Part shown: piece by piece, positions 7,919-16,850 of the stretch
Layout: each line of letters opens with the position of its first letter
Numbering within the stretch: position 1 is the stretch's first letter
Source: Marisediminitalea oceani
GTDB taxonomy: Bacteria > Pseudomonadota > Gammaproteobacteria > Enterobacterales > Alteromonadaceae
DNA length: 64,000 nucleotides
Direction of reading: 5' to 3'
Assembly: GCF_003731635.1 (NCBI RefSeq)
Contig: NZ_RCUA01000007.1
Location: 124-64,123 of the forward strand
Notes under the pieces: generated by a model
The model's database searches: none
Seen by the model: only the letters and a program-made list of their open reading frames with translations
Told to the model about the DNA's origin: nothing
Made by a program: the position numbers and the translations under genes

Positions 7919-8889
7919 TGAAGCGCCTGTTCTGCTCTGTGTTGGTATGGATATGCGCCATGGCCCCGGTGGTAGTTAGCGCACAAAGCACCGATCCGGT
8001 CGGCAATCCGGTCGGCAATCCGGTCGGCAATCCAGGCGGAAGGCAGGCGCTGGCCCGCAGTTACGCCGAAATTGTCGGTCGGCTGGCATTAACCGATAAG
8101 TTATTCGCGGCGATGACAGAGCAGTGTGATACCAAAGTTGCCATGCCCAGCCAGTCTTATTCGGCTATCGATTACGCGTTGCGGATGCAAACCAATATGA
8201 GCTTCTTTCAGTGGCGTAAGCAGTTTAGCGACCCCGCTCAGGAAGCGAAGCTGGTAAAACAACTGATGAGCAGCACCCTCAGCGATATTGGTGGCTGTGA
8301 AGAGAGCGCGGTTCAGCGGTGGTTTGCCGGGATGCTGCAAAATATGTTGCAGCCTTCCATTGAGCAATTAACCGAATTGCCCGATTTGCTGGGCATATCC
8401 CGGGATAAACCAGACGAAGAGCAACTGGTGAGAGTGTTTATTCATCAGCTAGCACGTTATCAGCAGTTATCGGTAGCCGAAGTACGCGGCCTGGCCATGG
8501 CGCTGGAAAGTGGCATGTACCGCTACAGCATGGTTGCCTTTACTAATCAGATCACCAAAGATTACCCGCAATCGGTAGCGCTCCGGGAGTATGTATATCA
8601 ACAGACCAACACGGCCGGTGATTTATACGAACTGGCCGACAGCCTGCGCTTTACTGACCGAGAAAGAGCCGTAACCTTGTTCGGCGAGGCGGCGGAGCAG
8701 GGCAGTTTTGTTGCCCAGCGCTGGTATGGCAACTACCAGGCATGTGTGGGAAATACTGAACAAGCCCTGCTATGGCTTAATAAGGCCAGGCAAAATGAGC
8801 CCGATGAAGCCTCATTCATCGACGACATTATTAGCGAAATACAGGAACTGGGCGAACCAACAAATTGTCTGGACGGCTGGGTTTACTAA
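7918..8889 (+). CDS. Secreted protein of unknown function, Sel1/TPR-like C-terminus
   Basis: A 323-residue protein with a signal peptide (MKRLFCSVLVWICAMAPVVVSA). Just after the cleavage site is a tandem DPVGNPVGNPVGNP tract coded by three 12-base repeats near 7995-8035. The middle is helical and unassigned. The C-terminal stretch AVTLFGEAAEQGSFVAQRWYG followed by NTEQALLWLNKAR looks like one or two Sel1/TPR repeats. Its ATG overlaps the stop of the nucleosidase lipoprotein, so the two proteins are probably made together and may work together in the envelope. No enzymatic motif was found. Confidence 0.7.
   Translation: MKRLFCSVLVWICAMAPVVVSAQSTDPVGNPVGNPVGNPGGRQALARSYAEIVGRLALTDKLFAAMTEQCDTKVAMPSQSYSAIDYALRMQTNMSFFQWRKQFSDPAQEAKLVKQLMSSTLSDIGGCEESAVQRWFAGMLQNMLQPSIEQLTELPDLLGISRDKPDEEQLVRVFIHQLARYQQLSVAEVRGLAMALESGMYRYSMVAFTNQITKDYPQSVALREYVYQQTNTAGDLYELADSLRFTDRERAVTLFGEAAEQGSFVAQRWYGNYQACVGNTEQALLWLNKARQNEPDEASFIDDIISEIQELGEPTNCLDGWVY
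7995..8035 (+). repeat. 12-bp in-frame tandem repeat, three copies
   Basis: GGTCGGCAATCC recurs three times in tandem, coding Val-Gly-Asn-Pro each time; the last copy degrades into GGCGGA. Being in frame, slippage would change the length of a linker behind the signal peptide without breaking the gene. Confidence 0.8.
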
Positions 8890-8902
8890 AGGAGACATGC
8901 AC

Positions 8903-9520
8903 ATGTCTGATACATTTTATTCCTATCAGTTAAGTAACGGCCACGGGCTGCCTCATGACCCTTTTAAAGCCATTATAGCGCCGCGACCTATAGGCTGGAT
9001 TGCCTCTGAAAACCAAAGCGGTATTGCCAATCTGGCGCCATACAGTTTCTTTAATGCCTTTAACGGTGCGCCACCAATTATTGGTTTCGCCAGCGTAGGC
9101 TTTAAAGACAGCGTAAGTAATATTAAGGCGACCGGTGAATTTTGTTGGAGCCTGGCAACACGGGAGCTGGCTGATGCCATGAATGCCTCCAGTGCTGGCG
9201 TGGATCCTGAGATAGATGAATTTGAGCTGGCCGGCTTGCAAAAGCGGTCATCCACGTTGGTCAGGGTGCCTCATGTTGCCGCCAGCCCGGCTTCCATGGA
9301 GTGTAAGGTGACCCAAATCATTCAGCTTAATGACATGCACGGTGAGGCTTGCGATACCTGGCTGGTGCTCGGTCAGGTGGTGGCGGTCCATATTCAGAAA
9401 GCGTATTTAAACGACGGCGTGTTTGATACGGCTGGGGCTAATTCGATTATGCGGGCCGGTGGCCCCGGCGATTATTTTGGTGTGTCGGCAGAGGCAAAAT
9501 TCTTTATGGGGCGGCCTTAG
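8903..9520 (+). CDS. Flavin reductase-like protein (FMN-binding split barrel)
   Basis: A 205-residue member of the flavin reductase-like (DIM6/NTAB) family, which bind FMN noncovalently. The landmark PFKAIIAPRPIGWI opens the domain, followed by LAPYSFFNAFNGAPPIIGF and the SNIKATGEF segment. Such proteins reduce flavin for a partner monooxygenase or act as ester hydrolase-like FMN proteins. The start at 8903 has AAGGAG eight to nine bases upstream, better placed than the ATG at 8897. It follows the secreted protein by 13 bases. Its stop overlaps the stop of the convergent GGDEF gene by four bases, leaving no space for a normal terminator. Confidence 0.82.
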   Translation: MSDTFYSYQLSNGHGLPHDPFKAIIAPRPIGWIASENQSGIANLAPYSFFNAFNGAPPIIGFASVGFKDSVSNIKATGEFCWSLATRELADAMNASSAGVDPEIDEFELAGLQKRSSTLVRVPHVAASPASMECKVTQIIQLNDMHGEACDTWLVLGQVVAVHIQKAYLNDGVFDTAGANSIMRAGGPGDYFGVSAEAKFFMGRP

Positions 9521-11229
9521 CCCCCGCCTTTGCATAAGCGGTTACGGCCGCTCTGCTTTGCCTGGTAGAGCAGTTCGTCAGCGGCCTGCACCAGCGCCTC
9601 AACAGACTGCTCGCCGTTACCGGCTACTGCCCCCATACTAAATGTGACGGTAAGTTTATGTTCACCGGCGGTGATGTCGCGAATTTCTTCCTGCATACGG
9701 CTAAACAACCCGTCTACGGCATCGAGGCGGGTGTTGGTCATTATTATAAGCCATTCCTCACCGCCCCAGCGCCCGAGCCTGTCTTGCTGGCGGATCAGCG
9801 TATTGGTGCGCCGGGCAAATTCGGTTAATACTATATCGCCGGCATCATGACCGTAGGTATCATTGATTGTCTTAAAGTGATCGATATCGGCCAGCGCCAC
9901 CACAAAAGGTTGGCCAAGCTGTTTGCTGCGGTCTGCCACCTGTCTGGCAAACAGCTGGATCGCCCGGCGATTTAATACCTGCGTGAGGCCATCGGTATTG
10001 GCGAGTTTTTCAAAATGCACTGCTGCCTTGCGTTTTTTTACAAACAATAAGGTGAGTACTGCCAATGCCAGAATGGCTGAAACCAGTGCCAGCAGGTAGA
10101 TAAGTCGCTGCTGATTTTGCTGCTCAGCTGCCAGTGCCTGTAAACGGGATTGCTGGCGTGCCTGCTCAAGCTCCCGGGCCTGGCTAACCATCTGAAAGCC
10201 GGCATACTCTCTGGCCAGCGCATTATTGCGGGCCAGTTCCTGGTTCAGCGCGAGGGCCTGCTGCAATGTTGCAGTAGCCTGCTGCCAGTTCTGACTGACA
10301 GTGGCTCGCTCGACCTCTAACTTAAGTACCGGTAACTGCTCTTTGAGGCTGAGCTGATTGGCAGAAAAAGCCAATAGTTGTTCTACAGCATGTGGTGAAG
10401 GCGGGTTGTCTGTTTCCAGCAGGTATAAACGAATCAATACTGCTTTGGCGTCTAACGCTTCAGCTAACAGGTATGCCTCTTCGAGCAGCGCTTGAGCAGC
10501 CGGTTGGTCATTCTCTTCCAGCGCCTGGCGAACTAATGCTTCCAGGGCATGCAGTTTGACCAGCGTTTGCGGCAGGGCTGAGTAATCATCGAGGACGGCA
10601 AGGGTGTCTGCAAGCTGTTGCTGGGTTTGCGGGATATGCCATAACAGCGATGCAGCGCGAACCCGAATGTAGTGAGCCGGATGCGTAAGCAATGGCAGCA
10701 GTAATTCCCTCACCGACTGATAAAACTCTATCTCGTAGTGAATATCTGCAACCGCCAGGTTAATAGCCGCCATATCATCGGCGGCGTTTACAGCCGCGGG
10801 AAGAAGTTCTGTGCTAATAATGTGGCTTATCGACAAGGCTTGTTTGTATTCGCCGGTATGCAATGAATAAAGGGCCATCAGGTGGTAATAAGCCGCCTGT
10901 TGCTGGCGAGACAGTGAAGAGAAATCCTTTTGTAGTAATCGGTTAAACGACTGTTGGGCTGAATCCCCGTTGCTACGACGATGGATGAAAGTAAACAAGG
11001 TTGCCGCGTCGGCAATAACATCAATGTCGGGCGAGAGAGTGCTTGCGCAATGTTGAGCAATATCAGTGTTGATTGCCTGTACTTCGCTAAGATTCATAGA
11101 GTCCAACGCGACCGTTAAATGGCTGGCGAATTGAGGCGCGGCTAAACAGTGGGAAATTGTAGCCTGGGCAGCAGCCTGATTGCTAAACAGCGCCAATGCA
11201 GCAAAGACAAAACAACCAAATCGCAACAA
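9517..11229 (-). CDS. Diguanylate cyclase with periplasmic TPR-like sensor
   Basis: A 570-residue protein: signal peptide, about 330 residues of helical TPR-like repeats facing the periplasm, a coiled coil of glutamine-rich sequence, one membrane segment (LIYLLALVSAILALAVLTLLFV), and a C-terminal GGDEF domain that makes cyclic-di-GMP. The active-site loop is GGEEW, with the two glutamates needed for catalysis, and RQQD five residues upstream is an inhibitory I-site. The start is TTG at 11229 or 11226, after GGAGAG. It overlaps the flavin reductase stop by four bases. The signal sensed is unknown. Confidence 0.88.
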   Translation of the reverse strand: MLRFGCFVFAALALFSNQAAAQATISHCLAAPQFASHLTVALDSMNLSEVQAINTDIAQHCASTLSPDIDVIADAATLFTFIHRRSNGDSAQQSFNRLLQKDFSSLSRQQQAAYYHLMALYSLHTGEYKQALSISHIISTELLPAAVNAADDMAAINLAVADIHYEIEFYQSVRELLLPLLTHPAHYIRVRAASLLWHIPQTQQQLADTLAVLDDYSALPQTLVKLHALEALVRQALEENDQPAAQALLEEAYLLAEALDAKAVLIRLYLLETDNPPSPHAVEQLLAFSANQLSLKEQLPVLKLEVERATVSQNWQQATATLQQALALNQELARNNALAREYAGFQMVSQARELEQARQQSRLQALAAEQQNQQRLIYLLALVSAILALAVLTLLFVKKRKAAVHFEKLANTDGLTQVLNRRAIQLFARQVADRSKQLGQPFVVALADIDHFKTINDTYGHDAGDIVLTEFARRTNTLIRQQDRLGRWGGEEWLIIMTNTRLDAVDGLFSRMQEEIRDITAGEHKLTVTFSMGAVAGNGEQSVEALVQAADELLYQAKQSGRNRLCKGGG

Positions 11230-11251
11230 AGCTCTCTCCGTTGGGTACTGT

Positions 11252-11695
11252 TTACTTAATTGTCCTAATGACTCTAATGGTGGCAGTCGCCAGTTTCACT
11301 TCTGCAAGAAATAACGTCAGTGCTGAAATTAACAATAACATTGTCAGAATAAAAAGGGTGACAACCAGTACATTAAGTTTGACCTGCCATAACTCCCCGG
11401 CAAATAGACTCATTATCACGCCACACACCATTACCGCCGAAGCAGTACAAAAACCGATGGACCAGTTAATTAACTTAACCCGGCGCCACAACAATATGAT
11501 TTCCCGGCGTAGGCGGGTGTTTTGCTCAGCTTCTGTCTGACTGTTCATTTCTTTTTCGGCTGAACGGACCCGGTCGGTAATACGCCCTAGACGTCCGGAC
11601 ATGACGTTTAGAAAACCGGCTATACCAGCCAGTAAAAATACCGGGGCAACGGCAATTTCAATCAGGGTCGACAGTGAGGGGATCAGAGCTTCCAT
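11252..11695 (-). CDS. DUF2721 family membrane protein
   Basis: A 147-residue protein with three membrane helices: IEIAVAPVFLLAGIAGFLNVM, the WSIGFCTASAVMVCGVIMSLF stretch, and VKLNVLVVTLFILTMLLLISAL. A charged loop, GRLGRITDRVRSAEKE, between the first two is the hallmark of DUF2721. No function is known for the family. It lies 22 bases upstream of the GGDEF gene on the same strand, so the two probably share a transcript. Confidence 0.8.
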   Translation of the reverse strand: MEALIPSLSTLIEIAVAPVFLLAGIAGFLNVMSGRLGRITDRVRSAEKEMNSQTEAEQNTRLRREIILLWRRVKLINWSIGFCTASAVMVCGVIMSLFAGELWQVKLNVLVVTLFILTMLLLISALTLFLAEVKLATATIRVIRTIK

Positions 11696-11892
11696 CTTTT
11701 CTTAATTCAAGCGCACAGTTTCGCTTTTATATCACAGATAAGCAGACGGTTGGCAGTTTAGAGGGTGGTGAGTTGGCGCGGATTAGGTAATCAGGCTTTG
11801 ATTCGCGTAGCGCAGCAGTCATAATGCCTCCCCCATTTGGGATAAACCACTCCACCTGCTTACCGGCAGCTATACCATGCAAACGGAATAAT

Positions 11893-12492
11893 ATGGATAA
11901 ATTAACCGACACAGGCGATTATTACGAAGAAACCTTTAAAGGACTGATATGGACCGAAAAGCGGCTATCCGGCACAAGCTTTGAAGAATGCGAATTTATC
12001 GATTGTGACTTTTCCGATAGCCGGTTTCAGGGCTGTAAATTTACCCAATGTGAGTTTATCCGCTGTAACCTTAGCCTGGCGGATATGGCCAACAGTCAGT
12101 TATACGGCCTGACGTTTAAGGATTGCAAACTGGTGGGCGTCGACTGGACGAAAGCTGGCTGGCCGCAATACTATCGTGATTTTGAGCTTAAATTTCAGCG
12201 TTGCTTACTTAACGACGCATCCTTTTACGGCCTCACCCTGAATGAACTGGTGCTGGATGAATGCAAGGTGCATGATGCAGACTTTCGCGAAGGCAATTTT
12301 ACCGACAGCCAGATGACACACTGTACCTTTGATCGCAGCTTGTTTATGCACACCAATCTTGAGCGCGTTGATTTTAGCGACTCTACCGGATGTTCCATCG
12401 ATGTGCTGGCTAACGAGCTCAAAGGTGCCACCTTTTCCAGTTTCGAGGCAGTGCATTTACTGGAGTCCTTAGGCATAGTGCTGGTGGATTAG
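11893..12492 (+). CDS. Qnr-like pentapeptide repeat protein
   Basis: A 199-residue protein of pentapeptide repeats (A/C-D/N-L/F-x-x), for example CEFIDCDFSDSRFQGCKFTQ and DADFREGNFTDSQM, broken by a loop containing WTKAGWPQYYRDFELKF. The end, LKGATFSSFEAVHLLESLGI, resembles the C-terminal dimer helix of Qnr proteins, which mimic DNA and shield gyrase from quinolones. Chromosomal Qnr-like genes are common in aquatic gammaproteobacteria. The ATG at 11893 is chosen over 11824 since homology-like sequence starts there. Whether it protects gyrase cannot be told from sequence. Confidence 0.72.
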   Translation: MDKLTDTGDYYEETFKGLIWTEKRLSGTSFEECEFIDCDFSDSRFQGCKFTQCEFIRCNLSLADMANSQLYGLTFKDCKLVGVDWTKAGWPQYYRDFELKFQRCLLNDASFYGLTLNELVLDECKVHDADFREGNFTDSQMTHCTFDRSLFMHTNLERVDFSDSTGCSIDVLANELKGATFSSFEAVHLLESLGIVLVD

Positions 12493-12580
12493 TACAAGCC
12501 CGGCGACGTTAAAGACTCTGTATCCAAATATCCAACGCTTACAGGTATAATGCCGTCAAACCTGTTTTAGAGGACTCCTT

Positions 12581-12868
12581 ATGGCCACCGCCGCCGCAGT
12601 ACACATTCTGGTAAGAACCGAAAAAGAAGCGCAACTACTTCTAGCCCAGCTCAAAAAAGCCAAGGGTAAAAACTTTGCCGCCCTGGCCCGTAAGTTTTCA
12701 ATTTGCCCCTCCGCCAAACGCGGCGGTGACTTAGGTGAGTTTAAGCGTGGCCAGATGGTAAAGCAGTTCGACGACGTGGTATTTAAAAAAGACATCCTCA
12801 CCATCCACGGCCCGGTAAAAACCAAGTTTGGTTATCACCTGATAAAAACCCTGTATCGCAACGACTAA
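12581..12868 (+). CDS. ppiC: Parvulin-type peptidyl-prolyl cis-trans isomerase
   Basis: A 95-residue single-domain parvulin without signal peptide, nearly the length of E. coli PpiC. It speeds proline isomerisation in the cytoplasm. Motifs are [32 protein letters not shown] and FGYHLIKTL, with the two histidines of the active site. AGAGGA precedes the ATG. The GNAT gene starts three bases after its stop, so they form a two-gene unit. Confidence 0.9.
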   Translation: MATAAAVHILVRTEKEAQLLLAQLKKAKGKNFAALARKFSICPSAKRGGDLGEFKRGQMVKQFDDVVFKKDILTIHGPVKTKFGYHLIKTLYRND

Positions 12869-12871
12869 AGT

Positions 12872-13294
12872 ATGGCGCTAACCATCCGCGAAATTGACTG
12901 GCAGGATACCTTGTCAGTCAGGCATCATGTGCTGTGGCCCGATAAACCCGTCTCGTTTTCCCGGGTCGATGGAGATGAAACCGCTACCCACTACGGGGCA
13001 TTCACCGATGGGATACTGGTTTGTGTGGCATCGATTTACCTGAGCGAGGATAGCGCCAGGCTAAGAAAGTTTGCGACACTGCCAGACTATCAGGGCAGGG
13101 GAATTGGCAGACAGGTTCTCGCAAAGGCCATAGAACAACTCAAACACCAAAATATCAAACGCTTCTGGTGTGACGCCCGAACCACGGCAACGGCTTTCTA
13201 TCAGAAGTTTGGACTGTCAGTGGAAGGCCGTGAGTTTGTTAAATCAGGGGTAAGTTACTTTCGCATGAGCGTTAGCTGGCCCGAAGCTAACTGA
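12872..13294 (+). CDS. GNAT-family N-acetyltransferase
   Basis: A 140-residue GNAT protein. The acetyl-CoA pyrophosphate loop is seen as LPDYQGRGIGRQVLAKAI (R/Q-x-x-G-x-G/A), and the C-terminal FYQKFGLSVEGREF is the usual beta-bulge region with the catalytic tyrosine. It transfers acetyl from acetyl-CoA to an amine; the substrate is unknown. It is co-transcribed with ppiC (three-base gap). Confidence 0.85.
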   Translation: MALTIREIDWQDTLSVRHHVLWPDKPVSFSRVDGDETATHYGAFTDGILVCVASIYLSEDSARLRKFATLPDYQGRGIGRQVLAKAIEQLKHQNIKRFWCDARTTATAFYQKFGLSVEGREFVKSGVSYFRMSVSWPEAN

Positions 13295-13590
13295 CTACTG
13301 AAGAGTAAAATACTTGCCCCGATAGTCTCACTCAACAAGCCCCCCGGGAACCTACTATGCACTGCAATAATGCAGCCTGACAAACTTGTCATGCTGCTTG
13401 CCATTATTGACAGATAACTTTCCGTGCAGATGTAAATAAAATGTTGATAAGGCGGCAGTTTTTACTCTGAAATCAGCCAAAACAGGGACTTTATACCAAA
13501 AATATAAGCTGCTTTTAGTTTTCCTTGAACAGGCATAAAGGTTGCTTAGTAGTATGTGTTTCTTCTTCATCATTTTCGGATACTCATACT

Positions 13591-14604
13591 ATGGATATTA
13601 AAAAACTCGTCCTGGCCGTCATCATTGGCGGCGTGACCACCACAGCTGTGGCAGTGGATAAAAACGCGGTACGTACTCAGGCTAAAATGATGCACGGACC
13701 GATCCCGGCAACCATGCCTGGCGCTGAGATGGATACGCCGGCACTAATCGATTTGGGTGAGCGCCTGTACTTCGAAACGGCGTTATCAGCCGATGGCAGC
13801 CAGTCATGCAATACCTGCCACCGCATCGATGGTGGTCGGGGCGGCGTCGATAACGAAGCTACCTCACTTGGCGTGAAAGGGTCTCGTGGCGATCGTAATT
13901 CACCGTCTGTATGGAATGCTGGTTTTCATGTGGCGCAGTTTTGGGATGGTCGGGCTGCTGATCTCGCCGCTCAGGCCAAAGGGCCTATTCTGAACCCGGT
14001 AGAAATGGCGGTGCCGGATGAGAAAACGGCGGTTAATAATCTCAAAGAGGAAGGCTACGAAACGCTGTTTGCAGAAGTTTTCAAAGGCGAAGCTGAGCCG
14101 CTTACCTACGACAACGTAGCTAAAGCCATTGGCGCTTTTGAGCGTACGCTTATTACCGTGGATCGCTTCGATAAGTTCCTGGCCGGCGACGATAGCGCCA
14201 TGACCGAAACCGAACTGAAGGGCTATCAGACCTTTGTGCAGTCGGGCTGTGCTTCCTGTCACAATGGTGCGCTGTTTGGTGGTTCCATGTACATGAAAAT
14301 GGGGTTGATTAACGCCTACGAAAACACCCACGATCTGGGACGTTTCGCGGTAACCAACAACCCGGCTGATAAATATGTATTTAAGGTACCAAGCCTGCGT
14401 AACATCACTAAAACCGCGCCCTATTTTCATGATGGTGCGGTAGCCGGGCTGGACGAGGCGGTTGCACAAATGGCATGGATGCAGTTAGGTCGTAAGCTGA
14501 GTGATCAGGAAGTCTCTGAAATTGTGGCTTTCCTGGGTGCGCTGGAAGATACCCATACCATTACGGTTAAGTACTTAAACAGCGGTGCTGAGGTGGGTCA
14601 GTAA
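13591..14604 (+). CDS. ccpA: Di-haem cytochrome c peroxidase
   Basis: A 337-residue periplasmic bacterial cytochrome c peroxidase that reduces hydrogen peroxide to water using electrons from small cytochromes. A signal peptide leads (MDIKKLVLAVIIGGVTTTAVAV). Two haem sites are seen: CNTCH near residue 71, and CASCH near residue 220, and the loop MKMG and the segment FKVPSLRNITKTAPYFHDG are typical of the family. The start at 13591 begins the signal peptide; an upstream extension to 13525 adds nothing conserved. The 296 bases upstream hold no gene. It converges on the NosR-like gene through a shared terminator. Confidence 0.88.
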   Translation: MDIKKLVLAVIIGGVTTTAVAVDKNAVRTQAKMMHGPIPATMPGAEMDTPALIDLGERLYFETALSADGSQSCNTCHRIDGGRGGVDNEATSLGVKGSRGDRNSPSVWNAGFHVAQFWDGRAADLAAQAKGPILNPVEMAVPDEKTAVNNLKEEGYETLFAEVFKGEAEPLTYDNVAKAIGAFERTLITVDRFDKFLAGDDSAMTETELKGYQTFVQSGCASCHNGALFGGSMYMKMGLINAYENTHDLGRFAVTNNPADKYVFKVPSLRNITKTAPYFHDGAVAGLDEAVAQMAWMQLGRKLSDQEVSEIVAFLGALEDTHTITVKYLNSGAEVGQ

Positions 14605-14609
14605 GGCTT

Positions 14610-14637
14610 AAAGTAGCTCCCTGAAGGGAGCTACTTT
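14610..14637. terminator. Bidirectional terminator between ccpA and the NosR-like gene
   Basis: AAAGTAGCTCCC (14610-14621) and GGGAGCTACTTT (14626-14637) form a perfect 12-bp stem with a four-base loop. A-rich and T-rich flanks serve both directions. The last codons of the minus-strand NosR-like gene lie inside the right arm. Confidence 0.75.
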
Positions 14638-16742
14638 ACTTCCCTGGCCAGCGAGTCGGCGATATCCGGTTTGGCTCGTCTGGTCTTTTTGGCTTTTTTT
14701 AGTGGCGGGCACAAGTCGTCATTATTGTAATAAACAATACACTCCAAACACTGCACACATTCGTTATAGTCCACTTTGCCTTGTGGTGTAATCGCCTTGA
14801 TGTCGCACTTGTGATAGCACATGGTACATGGCTTACCGCATTCCTTGCGGCGGGTTAACCATTCAAATTTGTGGAAGTAGCCAAGTACTGCCAGTCCGGC
14901 ACCTAACGGGCACACGTAACGGCAATAGAATTTATTAATAAACAAACCGAGTCCGAGCAATACCAGGGTGTAGAGCACAAATGGCCAGTAGCGCACGAAA
15001 TGCAGGGTAATGGCGGTTTTAAACGGTTCTACTTCGGAGAGCACTTCGGCAGCCGACAGAGAATAATATGAGGTACCGGCCAGGCCAATTAAGATGGCGT
15101 ATTTAATCCACCACAGGCGGCGGTGCAGGGAGAAGGATATTTTGTACTGGCGAATGCGGAAGCGTTTAGCGACCCAGCCGACCATTTCCTGCAGGGCACC
15201 AAAGGGGCAAAGCCAGCCACAGAAAATCCCGCGCCCGACAACAAATAGGCTGATAAACACATACAGCCACAGGATAAACAGCACCGGATCCATCAGATAC
15301 ACCTGCAAATCAAAGCCATTGATAAAGCTTTGCAGAATGGGGTAGATGTTTACAATCGACAGCTGCCCCTGGGCATACCAGCCAATAAAGAACAGGGTGA
15401 AAAACATAAAGCCCCAGCGCACCTTACGAAATAGTGCTTCATTAGCAGACAGCTTGTGCTGGAAGGCAAAGATGGCGGTAACAGTAATCAGGCTCAGCAC
15501 TAAAATGGTAATGGTATGCCAGCGCATCTTCCATACTCTGACCCATGCCGGTAGTGGCTTTTCCATTACTTCTACTTCGGCGATATCAAACAGGGTTTCT
15601 GGCAGGGCATAGTCGTTGGAAAACTGCGCTTGTTGTTTGATGAGGTGGTTCTTCGCCACCTCGACATTCAGATTCAGTTGCATTGGCACACTGGGGTTAA
15701 AGCCTGATTGTGTATTAACCGCGAACAGCTGCAAATCTTCTGTAGCGGCAATATCACCTTCCAGCGCCTGTGGCTCGAAACTAAAAAAGTTGAGGTCGCG
15801 CATGGCGAACGGCAGCTCATTTTGCGTCAGACTTACCTGGCTGGGTACTGTGCCGGGCTTAAAGTCGGCATCGAGGTAGCTGAAGTAGCCTTCCGACATC
15901 ACCATAAACGCCTGCTCATTAGGCTTTAGCATGGACTGCAGACGATTAAAGGCGTCGTCACCGAGCAGGTTACGACCGATAAGCGGTGAATTAAGGTATG
16001 CGTAATACACTGTAAAAGTGTCGTTAAAATCGGTGTCAAAGGTCTCAGACGGATAGTCATCAAGATCGCTGCCGAGTGCATCCTCAAAGGTTTCTCGACT
16101 GATCTGCCACTCTTTCAGGTAGCCTCTATCGATCAGTTGGGCCGTAGTAAGGGGCTCGTAATTGTCCTGCTTAGCGGTGGCCGCAGGGGCGCTGGCAAAG
16201 CCGGTGAGCTTGTTTCTGGCAACCTGTAGCGCAGAGAGTAACACCGTGTCACTCATAACAATCACCGACACGGTGGCTTTAGTAACGCCGTCTACGTGTA
16301 CGGTGTTGTCGTTCGGGTTAGTGTCGTTAGACGCGCTGTCGACTATGACGCGGTTAGACACATTCTGACCAATGTACTGGTCGAGAAATTTCAGCATGGG
16401 TTCTGGCCCCAGGCCGTGTAAAAAAATAGGTTCGTGGTGGTGCAGAATATCGATGCCGACAATGTTGCCTTGCACATCGATACCAATCAGCAGGTTAATG
16501 CGGTCGCCGGAAAAACCGGGTAATTCTACCAGGTCGTTGCTTTGAAAGGCGTAACCGAGGAGTTCCTGTAACTGATAAACGGGGTAAACGGGATAGTCAG
16601 CTTGCTTTTCGCCAATTACTGTAGCTTTGGGAAACAGTTGCTGAATGCGTTCCGGGGTAATACTTTCTTCAGCGTGGCTGACAGAACAGATACTGAAGCA
16701 GATAACTAACCAAATACCGAGAACAAATGCGAAACGTTTCAT
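14631..16742 (-). CDS. NosR/NirI-like FMN-binding polyferredoxin membrane protein
   Basis: A 703-residue protein with a signal peptide, a periplasmic FMN-binding domain and a membrane part with cysteine motifs. DGVTKATVSV fits the flavinylation site (covalent FMN on threonine). About six helices follow, then CGWLCPFGA and CRYVCPLGA (the two CxxxCP motifs of NosR/NirI/RnfE-like proteins), and a C-terminal pair of 4Fe-4S clusters in CGKPCTMCYHKC and CVQCLECIVYY. NosR feeds electrons to N2O reductase maturation, but no nos or nir gene is here. It lies 108 bp downstream of the PQQ dehydrogenase on the same strand, which suggests a role in that system, for example electron transfer across the membrane; this is inference. 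Confidence 0.85.
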   Translation of the reverse strand: MKRFAFVLGIWLVICFSICSVSHAEESITPERIQQLFPKATVIGEKQADYPVYPVYQLQELLGYAFQSNDLVELPGFSGDRINLLIGIDVQGNIVGIDILHHHEPIFLHGLGPEPMLKFLDQYIGQNVSNRVIVDSASNDTNPNDNTVHVDGVTKATVSVIVMSDTVLLSALQVARNKLTGFASAPAATAKQDNYEPLTTAQLIDRGYLKEWQISRETFEDALGSDLDDYPSETFDTDFNDTFTVYYAYLNSPLIGRNLLGDDAFNRLQSMLKPNEQAFMVMSEGYFSYLDADFKPGTVPSQVSLTQNELPFAMRDLNFFSFEPQALEGDIAATEDLQLFAVNTQSGFNPSVPMQLNLNVEVAKNHLIKQQAQFSNDYALPETLFDIAEVEVMEKPLPAWVRVWKMRWHTITILVLSLITVTAIFAFQHKLSANEALFRKVRWGFMFFTLFFIGWYAQGQLSIVNIYPILQSFINGFDLQVYLMDPVLFILWLYVFISLFVVGRGIFCGWLCPFGALQEMVGWVAKRFRIRQYKISFSLHRRLWWIKYAILIGLAGTSYYSLSAAEVLSEVEPFKTAITLHFVRYWPFVLYTLVLLGLGLFINKFYCRYVCPLGAGLAVLGYFHKFEWLTRRKECGKPCTMCYHKCDIKAITPQGKVDYNECVQCLECIVYYNNDDLCPPLKKAKKTRRAKPDIADSLAREVK

Positions 16743-16800
16743 TGGGCTCCCTGCAATGGGTGGGGCAAGTAGCGATGACTAAACTACCCGCCCCGAGGAG

Positions 16801-16843
16801 AAAAAACGCGACAAACCCGGTGGGACTAAAACGGTTTGTCGCG
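16801..16843 (-). terminator. Strong terminator after the PQQ alcohol dehydrogenase
   Basis: CGCGACAAACC (16807-16817) pairs with GGTTTGTCGCG (16833-16843); on the minus strand the stem is followed by six T. It lies just past the dehydrogenase stop codon and separates that gene from the NosR-like gene, so the latter would need read-through or its own promoter. Confidence 0.8.
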
Positions 16844-16850
16844 GTGCCTC

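Noticed and set aside
13355-13573. 72-residue minus-strand ORF upstream of the cytochrome c peroxidase
   Set aside because: Low complexity of coding signal, no ribosome site, lies over the expected ccpA promoter.
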